Assembly: GCF_036038375.1 (NCBI RefSeq)
Contig: NZ_CP107935.1
Coordinates: 9,424,001 to 9,488,000, forward strand
Source of the DNA: Streptomyces sp. NBC_00414
GTDB lineage: Bacteria; Actinomycetota; Actinomycetes; Streptomycetales; Streptomycetaceae
Reading direction: 5' to 3'
DNA length: 64,000 bases
Position 1 is the first letter of the stretch; every line of letters begins with the position of its first letter. Position numbers and translations under genes: made by a program. The notes beneath the pieces were generated by a model that worked only from the letters and a program-made list of their open reading frames with translations, was not told the origin of the DNA and did no database searches. Shown here piece after piece: positions 16,061 through 24,105 of the stretch.

Positions 16061-17398
16061 TCAGGAGAGGCCGGAGGCCCAGTCGTAGCCCTTCAGGAAC
16101 GGGTCCGGCTCGATCGCCTTGCCGGAGTCCCACACCTGCTCGATCAGCCCGTCGGTACCGATCTTCCCGATCCGGGCGGTCTTGTAGATGTGCTGGCTGG
16201 CGCCGTCCACGGTGACCTTGCCCTCGGGGGCGTCGAAGGTGATGCCGTCCGAGGCGGCCTTGACCTTCTCCGGGTCGAAGGACTTCGCCTTCTCGACCAT
16301 CGCCTTCCACAGATACACCGAGGTGTACGCGGCCTCCATCGGGTCGCTGGTCGGCTTGTCCTTGCCGTACTCGGCCTTGTACGCCTTCACGAACTCGGTG
16401 TTCGCCGCGCCGGGCGTGGTCTGGTAGTAGTTCCAGGCCGTCAACTGCCCCGCCAGGTACTGCGATCCGATCGACTTGACCTCTTCCTCGGCGATCGACA
16501 CCGAGACGACCGGCATGCTCTTCGCGGTCAGTCCCGCCGACTTGTACTCCTTGAAGAAGGCCACGTTCGAGTCGCCGTTGAGGGTGTTGAAGACGGCGTC
16601 GGCCTTCGACGCCTTCACCTTGTTGGCGATCGTGCTGAACTCCGTGGAGCCCAGCGGCGCGTAGTCCTCACCGAGCACCTTCATGCCGTTGGCCTTCGCG
16701 TACGCCTTGATGATCTTGTTGGCGGTGCGCGGGAAGACATAGTCGCTGCCGACGAGGTAAATACTCTTCTCGCCCTGGCTCTTGAGATAGTCGAGCGCCG
16801 GGACGATCTGCTGATTGGTGGTGGCCCCCGTGTAGAAGATGTACGGGGATTCTTCGAGGCCCTCGTACTGCACGGGATAGAACAGCAGGGACTTGTTCTT
16901 CTCGAAGACGGGTTTCACCGCTTTGCGGCTCGCGGAGGTCCAGCAGCCGAAGGTGGCCGCGACCCGGTCCTCCTTGATGAGCTTGGAGGCCTTCTCGGCG
17001 AACGTCGGCCAGTCGGAGGCGCCGTCCTCGCTGACCGGCTTGATCTGCTTGCCGAGCACCCCGCCCGAGGCGTTGATCTCCTCGATCGCCAGCTTCAGTG
17101 AGTCGCGTACGGTCACCTCGCTGATCGCCATGGTGCCGGAGAGCGAGTTGAGCAGGCCGACCTTCACGGTGTCGCCGCTCGTGTCGGCCTTGGCGGCCTG
17201 GTCGGACGAGCCGCCCGCTGCGTCGGTCTTGGCGCCGCACGCGGTGAGCGCGACGGCGGTCGCGAGTGCGGCGGCACCCGCCAGCACCCGGCGCCGGGAC
17301 GAACGGGAAGCGTCGGAACCGGACGAGCGGGAACCGCTGAAACCACTGGAACCACTGATACCGCTGGACAAATGGACCCCCTCGGGCTGGGAGGACAA
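16061..17398 (-). CDS. urtA: urea ABC transporter substrate-binding lipoprotein UrtA
   Basis: An extracellular lipoprotein that captures urea for UrtBCDE. A twin-arginine-like SRRRVLAGAAALATAV leads to the lipobox LTAC. The mature part has VKVGLLNSLSGTMAISEVTV, FGCWTSASRKAVKPVFEKN, and PVQYEGLEESPYIFYTGATT, all diagnostic for UrtA. The TTG at 17398 gives 445 residues; a TTG at 17371 with GAGGGGG six bases upstream is at least as good a start. A Gly/Ser-rich N-terminal extension precedes the signal. No urease gene is nearby. Confidence 0.92.
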   Translation of the reverse strand: MSSQPEGVHLSSGISGSSGFSGSRSSGSDASRSSRRRVLAGAAALATAVALTACGAKTDAAGGSSDQAAKADTSGDTVKVGLLNSLSGTMAISEVTVRDSLKLAIEEINASGGVLGKQIKPVSEDGASDWPTFAEKASKLIKEDRVAATFGCWTSASRKAVKPVFEKNKSLLFYPVQYEGLEESPYIFYTGATTNQQIVPALDYLKSQGEKSIYLVGSDYVFPRTANKIIKAYAKANGMKVLGEDYAPLGSTEFSTIANKVKASKADAVFNTLNGDSNVAFFKEYKSAGLTAKSMPVVSVSIAEEEVKSIGSQYLAGQLTAWNYYQTTPGAANTEFVKAYKAEYGKDKPTSDPMEAAYTSVYLWKAMVEKAKSFDPEKVKAASDGITFDAPEGKVTVDGASQHIYKTARIGKIGTDGLIEQVWDSGKAIEPDPFLKGYDWASGLS

Positions 17399-17437
17399 CC
17401 TCCTCCTGGCGTGCGGTCCACAGCCTCAAGTCAGCCT

Positions 17438-17475
17438 GTTTCCAAGGCGTTTCGCATTACTTTCCCGGCGGTATC
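17438..17475 (-). promoter_or_regulatory. GlnR-like binding site upstream of urtA
   Basis: Four half-sites follow at exact 11-base spacing: GTTTC (17438), GTTTC (17449), CTTTC (17460) and GTATC (17471). Read on the coding strand this matches the alternating GTnAC/GAAAC pattern with 6-base spacers described for actinobacterial GlnR. It ends 40 bases upstream of the TTG start, a good position for control of a urea importer by nitrogen. Confidence 0.55.
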
Positions 17476-17524
17476 TTCCCGCTCTCATCGGCCTCTCGGC
17501 GGGCAACAAAAAATGCCCCGGACG

Positions 17525-17543
17525 GAATTCAGAACATGAATTC
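17525..17543. promoter_or_regulatory. AT-rich inverted repeat in the urtA upstream region
   Basis: GAATTCA and TGAATTC face each other across five bases. The region around it (17500-17590) is much richer in A and T than its surroundings and includes a second inverted repeat at 17568-17585 (TACTTCC, loop TGTG, GGAAGTA) that may terminate the upstream reverse gene. Confidence 0.35.
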
Positions 17544-17607
17544 ACAGTTCGCCCGCGGCATTCTAATTACTTCCTGTGGGAAGTATCTTCGTGCAAGCGC
17601 GAACATG

Positions 17608-18750
17608 TCAAGACCGGGACCCGTGAAGATTCAGCTGGGCCACCACGTCGAAGTCCACCCCGTCCGCCCGTGCCAGGTAGATCCGCTGGCGCACATGGCT
17701 GCCGCGCAGCCGGAGCAGTCCGCGCGGGCCCTCGTAGGAGACGGTGTCGGCGGCGGCGCCGATCACGGTGACGTCCAGCGTCCTGGCCCGTTCGATGAGC
17801 GCGGCGAGCAACAGCACGCCCTCGTAACACGATTCACCGAGACTGCCGAGGGCCGGTGCCTCCACGCCGTACCGTCCGGCGTACTGGCCCTGGAAGTCGA
17901 GCGTGTCCTGATTGGCGAGGGAGGCGAAGAAGCCGGCCGTGCTGTAGAGGCCGGCGGTGGCTGTCGGGCCGCTCGCCATCAGCATGTTCTCGTCCATCAG
18001 GGTGCTCAGTCGCAGGCACCGCTCGTCGAGCCCGGACGCGGCGAAAGCCCGGTTGAAGCGCACCGCGTCGCTACCCACGAGCAGCATCAGCACGCCGTCC
18101 GCGTCCGAGCGCTCGATGCGCCGCAGCACTCCGCCGAAGTCATGGGTGCCGAGCGGCAGATACGCCTCCGCGCAGACGGCGCCGCCCGACTCGCGTGCGT
18201 AGCGGTGCGAGGCCCTGGCCGTGCGGCGGGGCCACACGTAGTCGTTGCCGACGACGAACCAGCGGCGCACCCCGTGTTCCCTGGCCAACAGGCCCATGGC
18301 GGGCCGGAGTTGGTCGTCGGGGGTCTCGCTCGTGAGGAACACGCCCGCCGTGTGCTCCCCGCCCTCGTACAGCGCCGTATACACATAGGGCACCCGGTGG
18401 GCGATCCGCGGCGCGAGTGCCTGGCGCACGGACGAGATGTGCCAGCCGGTGACGCCCTGCACGATGCCGAGGTCCACCAGCGCCTCGACCTTCTCGGCGA
18501 CGTGCCGTGGTTCGGCGCCGCCGTCGACCGGCAGCAGCCGCAGTTCCTTGCCGAGCACTCCGCCCGAGCGGTTGACCTGCTCCGCGGCGAGCCGCGCGCA
18601 CAACTCGCAGGTGGGCCCGAAGATTCCGGCGGCGCCCTGCAGGGGGAAGACCAGTGCCACGCTGACGACCGAGTCGTCGGCCGTGAACCAGCCGAGCGGG
18701 AGCGGGTCGATCGGGGACGGGTCGAGCGGAGGCGGGTCGGGCCGGACCAT
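17608..18750 (-). CDS. UrtA/AmiC-like substrate-binding-domain protein without signal peptide
   Basis: A 380-residue periplasmic-binding-fold protein related to UrtA and the amide sensor AmiC. It starts MVRPDPPPLDPSPIDPLPLG and enters the first strand at SVALVFPLQGAAGIFGPTCE with no hydrophobic leader, so it is probably cytoplasmic. Later stretches FVVGNDYVWPRRTARASHRY and STAGFFASLANQDTLDFQGQ match the urea/amide-binding family. It diverges from a MarR gene and follows nothing but urtA downstream. By analogy with AmiC it may be a ligand-dependent regulator rather than a transporter part; that is inference. Confidence 0.8.
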   Translation of the reverse strand: MVRPDPPPLDPSPIDPLPLGWFTADDSVVSVALVFPLQGAAGIFGPTCELCARLAAEQVNRSGGVLGKELRLLPVDGGAEPRHVAEKVEALVDLGIVQGVTGWHISSVRQALAPRIAHRVPYVYTALYEGGEHTAGVFLTSETPDDQLRPAMGLLAREHGVRRWFVVGNDYVWPRRTARASHRYARESGGAVCAEAYLPLGTHDFGGVLRRIERSDADGVLMLLVGSDAVRFNRAFAASGLDERCLRLSTLMDENMLMASGPTATAGLYSTAGFFASLANQDTLDFQGQYAGRYGVEAPALGSLGESCYEGVLLLAALIERARTLDVTVIGAAADTVSYEGPRGLLRLRGSHVRQRIYLARADGVDFDVVAQLNLHGSRS

Positions 18751-18916
18751 GAGGGCATGATTCCGGGAACGTCCGGTGAACTCCAGTCCGTCTCGGGGTA
18801 CGGTCGGCGTCGCCCGCGCGGCATGGGGGAGATCCTCGGGGAAAGCGGGACTTGTACGATGTGCCGACCCTCTGGAGTGCCCCCCGGAGCGCTCAGTCCC
18901 GGGAGCGAGGAGAAGG

Positions 18917-19363
18917 ATGCCGACCCCACCTCCGCGCCGGTCGCAGGACCTCGTGCACCTCTTGACGCGGGCCGAACGGCTGACGGCGCGCCGGCTCCAG
19001 GCCGCCCTGGAGGAGCACGGCTGCACGCTCGACGCCTGGCGCGTGCTGTCCCTGCTCTCCGACGGTGAGGGGCACCCCATGACGGCGGTCGCCGAAGCGG
19101 CCTTCCTGCCGCCCGCGACCCTCACCAAACTGGTCGACCACCTCGTCGACCAGAACCTGGTCCACCGCCGGGTCGACCCCCTCGACCGGCGGCGCATCCT
19201 CGCCCACCTCACTCCGCGCGGCGAGACGTACTGGCGGCGCGTCGACGGCGAGGTGCGCACGCGGTTGCCCGCCCTGAGCGGCGGCGACGAGGAACTGCTG
19301 CGCGGGCTGCTGCACCGGCTGGTGGACACGCTCGACGGGGCGTCGGCGGAATCGTCCGTCTGA
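18917..19363 (+). CDS. MarR-family transcriptional regulator
   Basis: A 148-residue winged-helix repressor. The frame from the ATG at 18917 has GAGGAGAAGG directly upstream and reads RRSQDLVHLLTRAERLTARR, then EEHGCTLDAWRVLSLLSDGE and the recognition region LPPATLTKLVDHLVDQNLV. The wing DRRRILAHLTPRG is clear. It is divergent from the AmiC-like binding protein gene across 166 bases, and upstream of the aldehyde dehydrogenase gene, so either could be a target. Confidence 0.88.
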   Translation: MPTPPPRRSQDLVHLLTRAERLTARRLQAALEEHGCTLDAWRVLSLLSDGEGHPMTAVAEAAFLPPATLTKLVDHLVDQNLVHRRVDPLDRRRILAHLTPRGETYWRRVDGEVRTRLPALSGGDEELLRGLLHRLVDTLDGASAESSV

Positions 19364-19454
19364 GCGGAGACTCGTGGCCGGGTGTGACTCGATGATCACG
19401 TGCGGTGTGTTCGGCCCGTGCGGAATTTTCGATGCCGTATAAATGGTTGGCATA

Positions 19455-19479
19455 TACATCGAGCTTGCCGCTCGATGTA
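19455..19479. promoter_or_regulatory. 25-bp palindromic operator upstream of aldehyde dehydrogenase
   Basis: TACATCGAGC and GCTCGATGTA form a perfect 10-bp inverted repeat with a 5-base centre (TTGCC), 41 bases upstream of the dehydrogenase start. TATAAA at 19438-19443 just before it could be a -10 element. The symmetry fits a dimeric repressor; the adjacent MarR protein is the obvious candidate. Confidence 0.6.
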
Positions 19480-19520
19480 CCGAGTGCGGGTCACAAGCCC
19501 GCCCCGACCAGCGAGGCACC

Positions 19521-20843
19521 GTGAACCAGCCCACCCCCGAGCAGCCCGCCGACGTCGTGGCCCGGCTGCGCGCCACCTTCCGCTCCGGCCGCACCAAGCC
19601 CGTCGAGTGGCGCACCGGCCAGCTGAGCCACCTGCGCGAGATGCTCACCGAGGACGGCGCGGAACTCGCCGCCGCCCTCCACGCCGACCTGGGCAAGAGC
19701 TCCACCGAAGCGTTCCGCACGGAGATCGACTTCGTGGTGCGGGAGATCGACCACACCCTCGAACACCTCGAAGAGTGGCTGCGCCCCGAGCCCGCACCCG
19801 TCCCCGCGCACCTCGGCGCGGACGCGACGGGCTGGACGCGTTACGACGCGCTCGGTGTCGTCCTGGTCATCGCCCCCTGGAACTATCCGGCGCAGCTCCT
19901 GCTGGCGCCGATGCTCGGCGCGATCGCCGCGGGCAACGCGGTGGTCGTCAAGCCCAGCGAGCTGGCCCCGGCCACCTCCGCCGAGCTGGCCAGGCTGCTG
20001 CCGCGGTACCTGGACACCGAGGCCGTCGCCGTCGTCGAGGGCGACATCCCCGAGACCACGGCCCTGCTCGCCGAGCGCTTCGACCACATCTTCTACACCG
20101 GCAACGGCACGGTCGGCCGCATCGTGATGACCGCCGCCGCCCAGCACCTCACCCCGGTCACCCTCGAACTCGGCGGCAAGTCCCCGGCCTTCGTCGACCG
20201 GGACGCCGACCTCACCGTCGTCGCCGAGCGCCTGGCCCGCGGCAAGTTCCTCAACGCCGGACAGACCTGCGTCGCGCCCGACTACGTCCTGACCGACCCG
20301 GAGACCGCCCGCGCCCTGGAGCCCGTACTGGCCGGGGCCGTCGAGACGCTGTACGGGGCCGACGCGTCCACCTCCGGAGAGTACGGGCGGATCATCAACG
20401 AGCGGCACTTCGACCGGCTCAGCGGACTGCTCGAATCCGGCCGGGTCGTCGTCGGCGGCGCCACCGACCGCGCCACGAAGTACATCGCGCCGACCGTCCT
20501 GGCGGATGTCGCCCCCGACGCGCCCGTCATGCGCGAGGAGATCTTCGGCCCGGTCCTGCCGATCGTGACCGTCCCCGGCCTCGACGAGGCCATCGACTTC
20601 ATCAACGACCGCGACAAGCCCCTGGCCCTGTACGCCTTCACCGAGTCGGACACCACCCGGGAGCGGCTCGCCGCCGAGACCTCGTCCGGCGGCCTCGGCC
20701 TCGGTCTGCCGCTCGCCCATCTCACCGTCTCCGACCTGCCCTTCGGCGGAGTGGGGGAGAGCGGCATGGGCAACTACCACGGCCGCTACTCGATCGAGAC
20801 GTTCAGCCACCGCAAGGCGGTACTGGAGAAGCCGCTGAGCTGA
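19521..20843 (+). CDS. aldehyde dehydrogenase family protein (class 3-like)
   Basis: A 440-residue NAD(P)-dependent aldehyde dehydrogenase. Cofactor and catalytic motifs are intact: VLVIAPWNYPAQLLLAPMLG, VKPSELAPATSAEL, the general base in LELGGKSPAFVD and the nucleophile Cys in FLNAGQTCVAPDY. Length and the C-terminal PFGGVGESGMGNYHGRYSIE with FSHRKAVL place it with class 3-type enzymes. The GTG at 19521 is preceded by GCGAGG. The palindrome upstream suggests tight repression. The physiological aldehyde is unknown. Confidence 0.9.
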   Translation: MNQPTPEQPADVVARLRATFRSGRTKPVEWRTGQLSHLREMLTEDGAELAAALHADLGKSSTEAFRTEIDFVVREIDHTLEHLEEWLRPEPAPVPAHLGADATGWTRYDALGVVLVIAPWNYPAQLLLAPMLGAIAAGNAVVVKPSELAPATSAELARLLPRYLDTEAVAVVEGDIPETTALLAERFDHIFYTGNGTVGRIVMTAAAQHLTPVTLELGGKSPAFVDRDADLTVVAERLARGKFLNAGQTCVAPDYVLTDPETARALEPVLAGAVETLYGADASTSGEYGRIINERHFDRLSGLLESGRVVVGGATDRATKYIAPTVLADVAPDAPVMREEIFGPVLPIVTVPGLDEAIDFINDRDKPLALYAFTESDTTRERLAAETSSGGLGLGLPLAHLTVSDLPFGGVGESGMGNYHGRYSIETFSHRKAVLEKPLS

Positions 20844-20907
20844 AGCCGTCGTATCAGGGGTGCCGGGCCGGTGCCCCCGATCTGAAGCGGAGCGGTGCCG
20901 GGGCGAG

Positions 20908-20943
20908 TTGACTGGTCTACACCCTTGACTGGTCCAGACCAAG
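20908..20943 (+). promoter_or_regulatory. two DasR-like (dre) sites and promoter of the chitinase gene
   Basis: ACTGGTCTACACCCTT (20911-20926) and ACTGGTCCAGACCAAG (20928-20943) are direct repeats 17 bases apart, both close to the ACTGGTCTAGACCACT consensus of DasR and to the direct repeats known from Streptomyces chitinase promoters. Each is preceded by TTG, giving TTGACT twice (20908 and 20925), possible -35 elements that would be blocked by a bound repressor. Confidence 0.78.
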
Positions 20944-21081
20944 GTGGTGGAGTGTGCCTCACCACCCCCCACCACGGCCGCCCCGTACGCCGCGACCGGT
21001 CCCCACCGGCACGTGCGTACAAGGTCCGCCCCGCGCTGCCCTCGTACGGGTCCGGCCGTGCTCCGTGAAGGAGTTGATCCT

Positions 21082-21969
21082 GTGTCGAGGCGCCGTATCT
21101 CCGCGTTCGTGGCCGCGATCGTCCTAGGAACCGCCGCACCCGTGCTGTTGCCGGCCTCCAGCGCGTCCGCCGCGGCCTGTTCGAGCTATCCGAGCTGGGT
21201 GGCCGGCAAGTCCTACGTGACCGGCAACATCGTCCGGTACACCGACGGCAAGGCGTACATAGCCGAGCACGACAACCCGGGCTACGACCCCACCATCAGC
21301 ACCTGGTACTGGGAGCCGTACGCCTGTGACAACGGACCCACCAACCCCTCAGGGTTCGTCGTCAGCGAGGCGCAGTTCAACCAGATGTTCCCGAACCGGA
21401 ACGGTTTCTACACGTACAGCGGCCTGAAGGCCGCGATGAGCGCCTACCCGGCGTTCGCGAACACCGGCAGCGACACGGTGAAGAAGCAGGAGGCAGCGGC
21501 CTTCCTCGCCAACGTCAACCACGAGACCGGCGGTCTGGTCCACATCGTCGAGCAGAACACCGCCAACTACCCGCACTACTGCGACTGGGGCCAGCCCTAC
21601 GGCTGCCCGGCCGGCCAGGCCGCGTACTACGGCCGCGGGCCGATCCAGCTCAGCTGGAACTTCAACTACAAGGCCGCGGGCGACGCACTCGGCATCGACC
21701 TCCTGAACAACCCCTGGCTCGTGCAGAACGACGCGGCCGTGGCCTGGAAGACGGGCCTGTGGTACTGGAACACGCAGTCCGGCCCCGGCTCCATGACCGG
21801 CCACAACGCCATGGTCAACGGCGCGGGCTTCGGCCAGACGATCCGCAGCATCAACGGTTCGCTGGAGTGCGACGGCAAGAACCCGGCCCAGGTGCAGAGC
21901 CGGGTGGACAGCTACCAGCGGTTCGTCGGGATCCTCGGCACGTCGGCGGGCAGCAACCTGTACTGCTGA
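21082..21969 (+). CDS. secreted chitinase, CBM5/12 plus GH19 catalytic domain
   Basis: A 295-residue enzyme that hydrolyses chitin outside the cell by inversion. The GTG start has GAAGGAG upstream. A signal peptide with RRR and a hydrophobic core ends near ASSASAAA (about 33). A small chitin-binding module follows (34-83; WVAGKSYVTGNIVRY...YWEPYAC), then the GH19 domain from about 90: FLANVNHETGGLVHIVEQNT holds the catalytic Glu in HETGG and a second Glu, followed by YYGRGPIQLSWNFNY. The C-terminal Cys pairs are kept. Control by N-acetylglucosamine through DasR is inferred from the sites upstream. Confidence 0.93.
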   Translation: MSRRRISAFVAAIVLGTAAPVLLPASSASAAACSSYPSWVAGKSYVTGNIVRYTDGKAYIAEHDNPGYDPTISTWYWEPYACDNGPTNPSGFVVSEAQFNQMFPNRNGFYTYSGLKAAMSAYPAFANTGSDTVKKQEAAAFLANVNHETGGLVHIVEQNTANYPHYCDWGQPYGCPAGQAAYYGRGPIQLSWNFNYKAAGDALGIDLLNNPWLVQNDAAVAWKTGLWYWNTQSGPGSMTGHNAMVNGAGFGQTIRSINGSLECDGKNPAQVQSRVDSYQRFVGILGTSAGSNLYC

Positions 21970-21980
21970 TACGCCGCTTG

Positions 21981-22025
21981 AGCGCTGTTCCACGGCCGAC
22001 TCGCCGTCGGCCGTGGAACAGCGCT
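21981..22025. terminator. 20-bp perfect-stem terminator after the chitinase gene
   Basis: Arms 21981-22000 and 22006-22025 (AGCGCTGTTCCACGGCCGAC and its complement) pair perfectly around a 5-base loop, 11 bases after the stop and followed by TTCG. It also faces the convergent DUF4190 gene and could serve both. Confidence 0.88.
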
Positions 22026-22061
22026 TTCGTGCGCCGCGCCCGGGTCGGTTGTCCCGCGCGG

Positions 22062-22364
22062 TCAGCCGAAGATGCCCCACGAGGTGGTGCCGTTCACCGC
22101 GATCAGGACGCAGAGCACCACGATGTCCGCGATGCCGAGCCACAGCCCGAGCAGCGCCCTGAAGCGGCGGGGCGTGCCCCGCCGCAGGGCCATGACGGCC
22201 AGGACGATGGCCACGGGGCCGAGGAAGAAGTTGAGGACGAGGAGTCCGACCAGGCCGAGGACGAAGGAGGCCACGGCCATTCCCTCGGTGTCCCGCCGGC
22301 CGGCCTGTCGCCCGCCGGTGCCCTGTTCGCCGGTCTCCCGTCGCCGGGACTCGGTAAGCCGCAT
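22062..22364 (-). CDS. DUF4190-like small membrane protein
   Basis: A 100-residue protein with a charged N terminus (MRLTESRRRE) and two membrane segments, MAVASFVLGLVGLLVLNFFL with following GPVAIVLAVMAL, and GLWLGIADIVVLCVLIAV. The pattern GMAVASFVLGL...LGIADIVV matches DUF4190 proteins of actinomycetes. GGAGGG precedes the ATG. It starts four bases after the preceding small gene, so they form an operon. Function unknown. Confidence 0.75.
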   Translation of the reverse strand: MRLTESRRRETGEQGTGGRQAGRRDTEGMAVASFVLGLVGLLVLNFFLGPVAIVLAVMALRRGTPRRFRALLGLWLGIADIVVLCVLIAVNGTTSWGIFG

Positions 22365-22368
22365 CAGG

Positions 22369-22536
22369 TCACGCCCTCCGGGTCCGGTCGCCGTGCCTGC
22401 GCCGCTCGCGCACCGCGAACACGGCCAGCCACACGGCGATGGCCGCACCGGCCACGACGGTCACGGGCAGGGGGAGATAGGCGGCCGAGCCGATCAGGCC
22501 GGCCAGCAGGAGAAGGGCCACGACAAGAAGGATCAC
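22369..22536 (-). CDS. small two-helix membrane protein (55 aa)
   Basis: A GTG with GGAG six bases upstream opens a 55-residue frame starting MILLVVALLLLAGLIGSAAY. A second hydrophobic stretch, VVAGAAIAVWLAVFAV, is followed by a basic tail RERRRHGDRTRRA, predicting two membrane helices with the tail inside. It is translationally close to the DUF4190 gene. No function can be given. Confidence 0.6.
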   Translation of the reverse strand: MILLVVALLLLAGLIGSAAYLPLPVTVVAGAAIAVWLAVFAVRERRRHGDRTRRA

Positions 22537-22674
22537 GTCTGCTCCCGTTCGCGCGGGGACATGGGCAACACGGTGGATCGCCACTTCATGAACATGCGGA
22601 TACGGGTGTCCCGGCGGCTCGACATCACACCTGCGAACACTTCCGGCCGGTGGCGGAGATTTGCCCCGCCGCTC

Positions 22675-22686
22675 AGGGGTACCCCT
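22675..22686. promoter_or_regulatory. 12-bp palindrome AGGGGTACCCCT upstream of the ATP-grasp gene
   Basis: A perfect palindrome lies 50 bases before the GTG start, in the region expected to hold the promoter. It could be an operator. No matching regulator gene is adjacent. Confidence 0.4.
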
Positions 22687-22735
22687 CGGTCTTCCGCTTG
22701 ATCGCTTGATCCGAGGAAGAACTGGAAGGTGGCCG

Positions 22736-24088
22736 GTGCCCGAAAAGAACGTGCGCGATGTGCAGAACGACGTGAGGACCGACGCGCGGAACGACGTGCA
22801 GAACGTCTTCGTGGTAGGTCTCGACGACGCCAACCTGCCGACGCTGGAAGCGGCTGCGGCGGCAAGGTCGCTGCGGTACCACCCGCTGCTGACGATCGAG
22901 GAACTGCAGGGCGGTGAGGTGTCCGTCCCCGAGCTCATCGACAAGGCCCGGGCCGTACTGGACGCCTTCGACGGCAGGATCGACGCGATCGTCGGCTACT
23001 GGGACTTCCCCGTGAGCACCCTCGTGCCGATCCTCGCCGAGCAGTACGGGACCCGCAGCACCAGCCTCGAGTCGATCGTCAAGTGCGAGCACAAGTACTG
23101 GAGTCGGCTGGAACAGCAGAAGGTCACCGACCGGCATCCGCGGTTCGGCCGGGTCGACCTGGACACCGACGACCCGCGGCCCCCGGAGAACGTACGGTTC
23201 CCGATGTGGGTCAAGCCCGCGCTCTCGTACTCCTCCGAACTCGCCTTCGGCGTCGAGGACATGGACGAGTTCCGGGACGCCGTCCGGCAGATACGCGAGG
23301 GGATCTCCCGGGTCGGCCGCCCCTTCGAGGACATCCTCGGCCGGATCGAACTGCCGCCCGAGATGGAGGGCGTCGGCGCCCGGGTCTGCCTCGCCGAAGA
23401 GACGATGACGGGCCTGCAGGTCGCCGTCGAGGGCTATGTCCACCAGGGCGAGGTGACCGTCTACGGCGTGCTGGACTCCATCAACTACCCCGGCACGTCC
23501 AGCTTCCAGCGGCACCAGTATCCCTCCACGCTGCCCCCGGCGGTGATCGCGCAGCTGCACGACGTCACCGAGCGCGTCATGCGCCGGATCGGCTTCGAGT
23601 CGGCCACCTTCAGCGTGGAGTACTTCTTCGACCCGAAGACCCAGGAGATCAGCCTGCTGGAGATCAACCCCAGGCACTCCCAGTCCCACGCCGAACTCTT
23701 CGAGTACGTCGACGGCGTGCCCAACCACCACGCCATGCTCGGCCTCGCCCTGGGCGACGATCCGGCCATGCCGCAGCGCAAGGGCCCGTACGCGATGGCC
23801 GCGAAGTGGTACTACCGCTGGTTCACCGACGGAGTCGTGCGCGACGTGCCCTCGGCCGACGACCTCGCCCGTATCGAGCGTGAGTCCGACGGCGTGCGCG
23901 TGGACGTCACCACCGAGGAGGGACAGATCCTCTCCGACCTGTCCCAGCAGGACTCCTACAGCTACGAACTGGCGCACATATTCACCGGCGGGAACAGCGA
24001 GGAAGACCTCCGGAAGAAGTACGACCACTGTGTGGCCGCGCTGGGACTCGCCTTCGACGAGAGCCCCCAGGACCGACCGCACGCCTGA
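22736..24088 (+). CDS. ATP-grasp domain protein
   Basis: A 450-residue enzyme of the ATP-grasp superfamily, which couples ATP hydrolysis to ligation of a carboxylate with an amine or thiol. After a variable N terminus, the pre-ATP-grasp region has VFVVGLDDANLPTLEAA; the ATP-binding core contains MWVKPALSYSSELAF, LAEETMTGLQVAVEGYV, FSVEYFFDPKTQ and the metal-binding LLEINPRHSQSHAELFEYVD (Asn at about 311). The GTG is preceded by GGAAGG. The next gene, a CocE/NonD hydrolase, starts 17 bases after the stop. Substrates are unknown; it resembles uncharacterised amino-acid or peptide ligases. Confidence 0.85.
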   Translation: MPEKNVRDVQNDVRTDARNDVQNVFVVGLDDANLPTLEAAAAARSLRYHPLLTIEELQGGEVSVPELIDKARAVLDAFDGRIDAIVGYWDFPVSTLVPILAEQYGTRSTSLESIVKCEHKYWSRLEQQKVTDRHPRFGRVDLDTDDPRPPENVRFPMWVKPALSYSSELAFGVEDMDEFRDAVRQIREGISRVGRPFEDILGRIELPPEMEGVGARVCLAEETMTGLQVAVEGYVHQGEVTVYGVLDSINYPGTSSFQRHQYPSTLPPAVIAQLHDVTERVMRRIGFESATFSVEYFFDPKTQEISLLEINPRHSQSHAELFEYVDGVPNHHAMLGLALGDDPAMPQRKGPYAMAAKWYYRWFTDGVVRDVPSADDLARIERESDGVRVDVTTEEGQILSDLSQQDSYSYELAHIFTGGNSEEDLRKKYDHCVAALGLAFDESPQDRPHA

Positions 24089-24105
24089 GAGAGGAAGTCC
24101 GCCTC

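Noticed and set aside
12357..17398. Branched-chain amino acid (liv) transporter instead of urea transporter
   Set aside because: UrtA and UrtD signature stretches and gene order urtABCDE favour urea, although both belong to the same superfamily.
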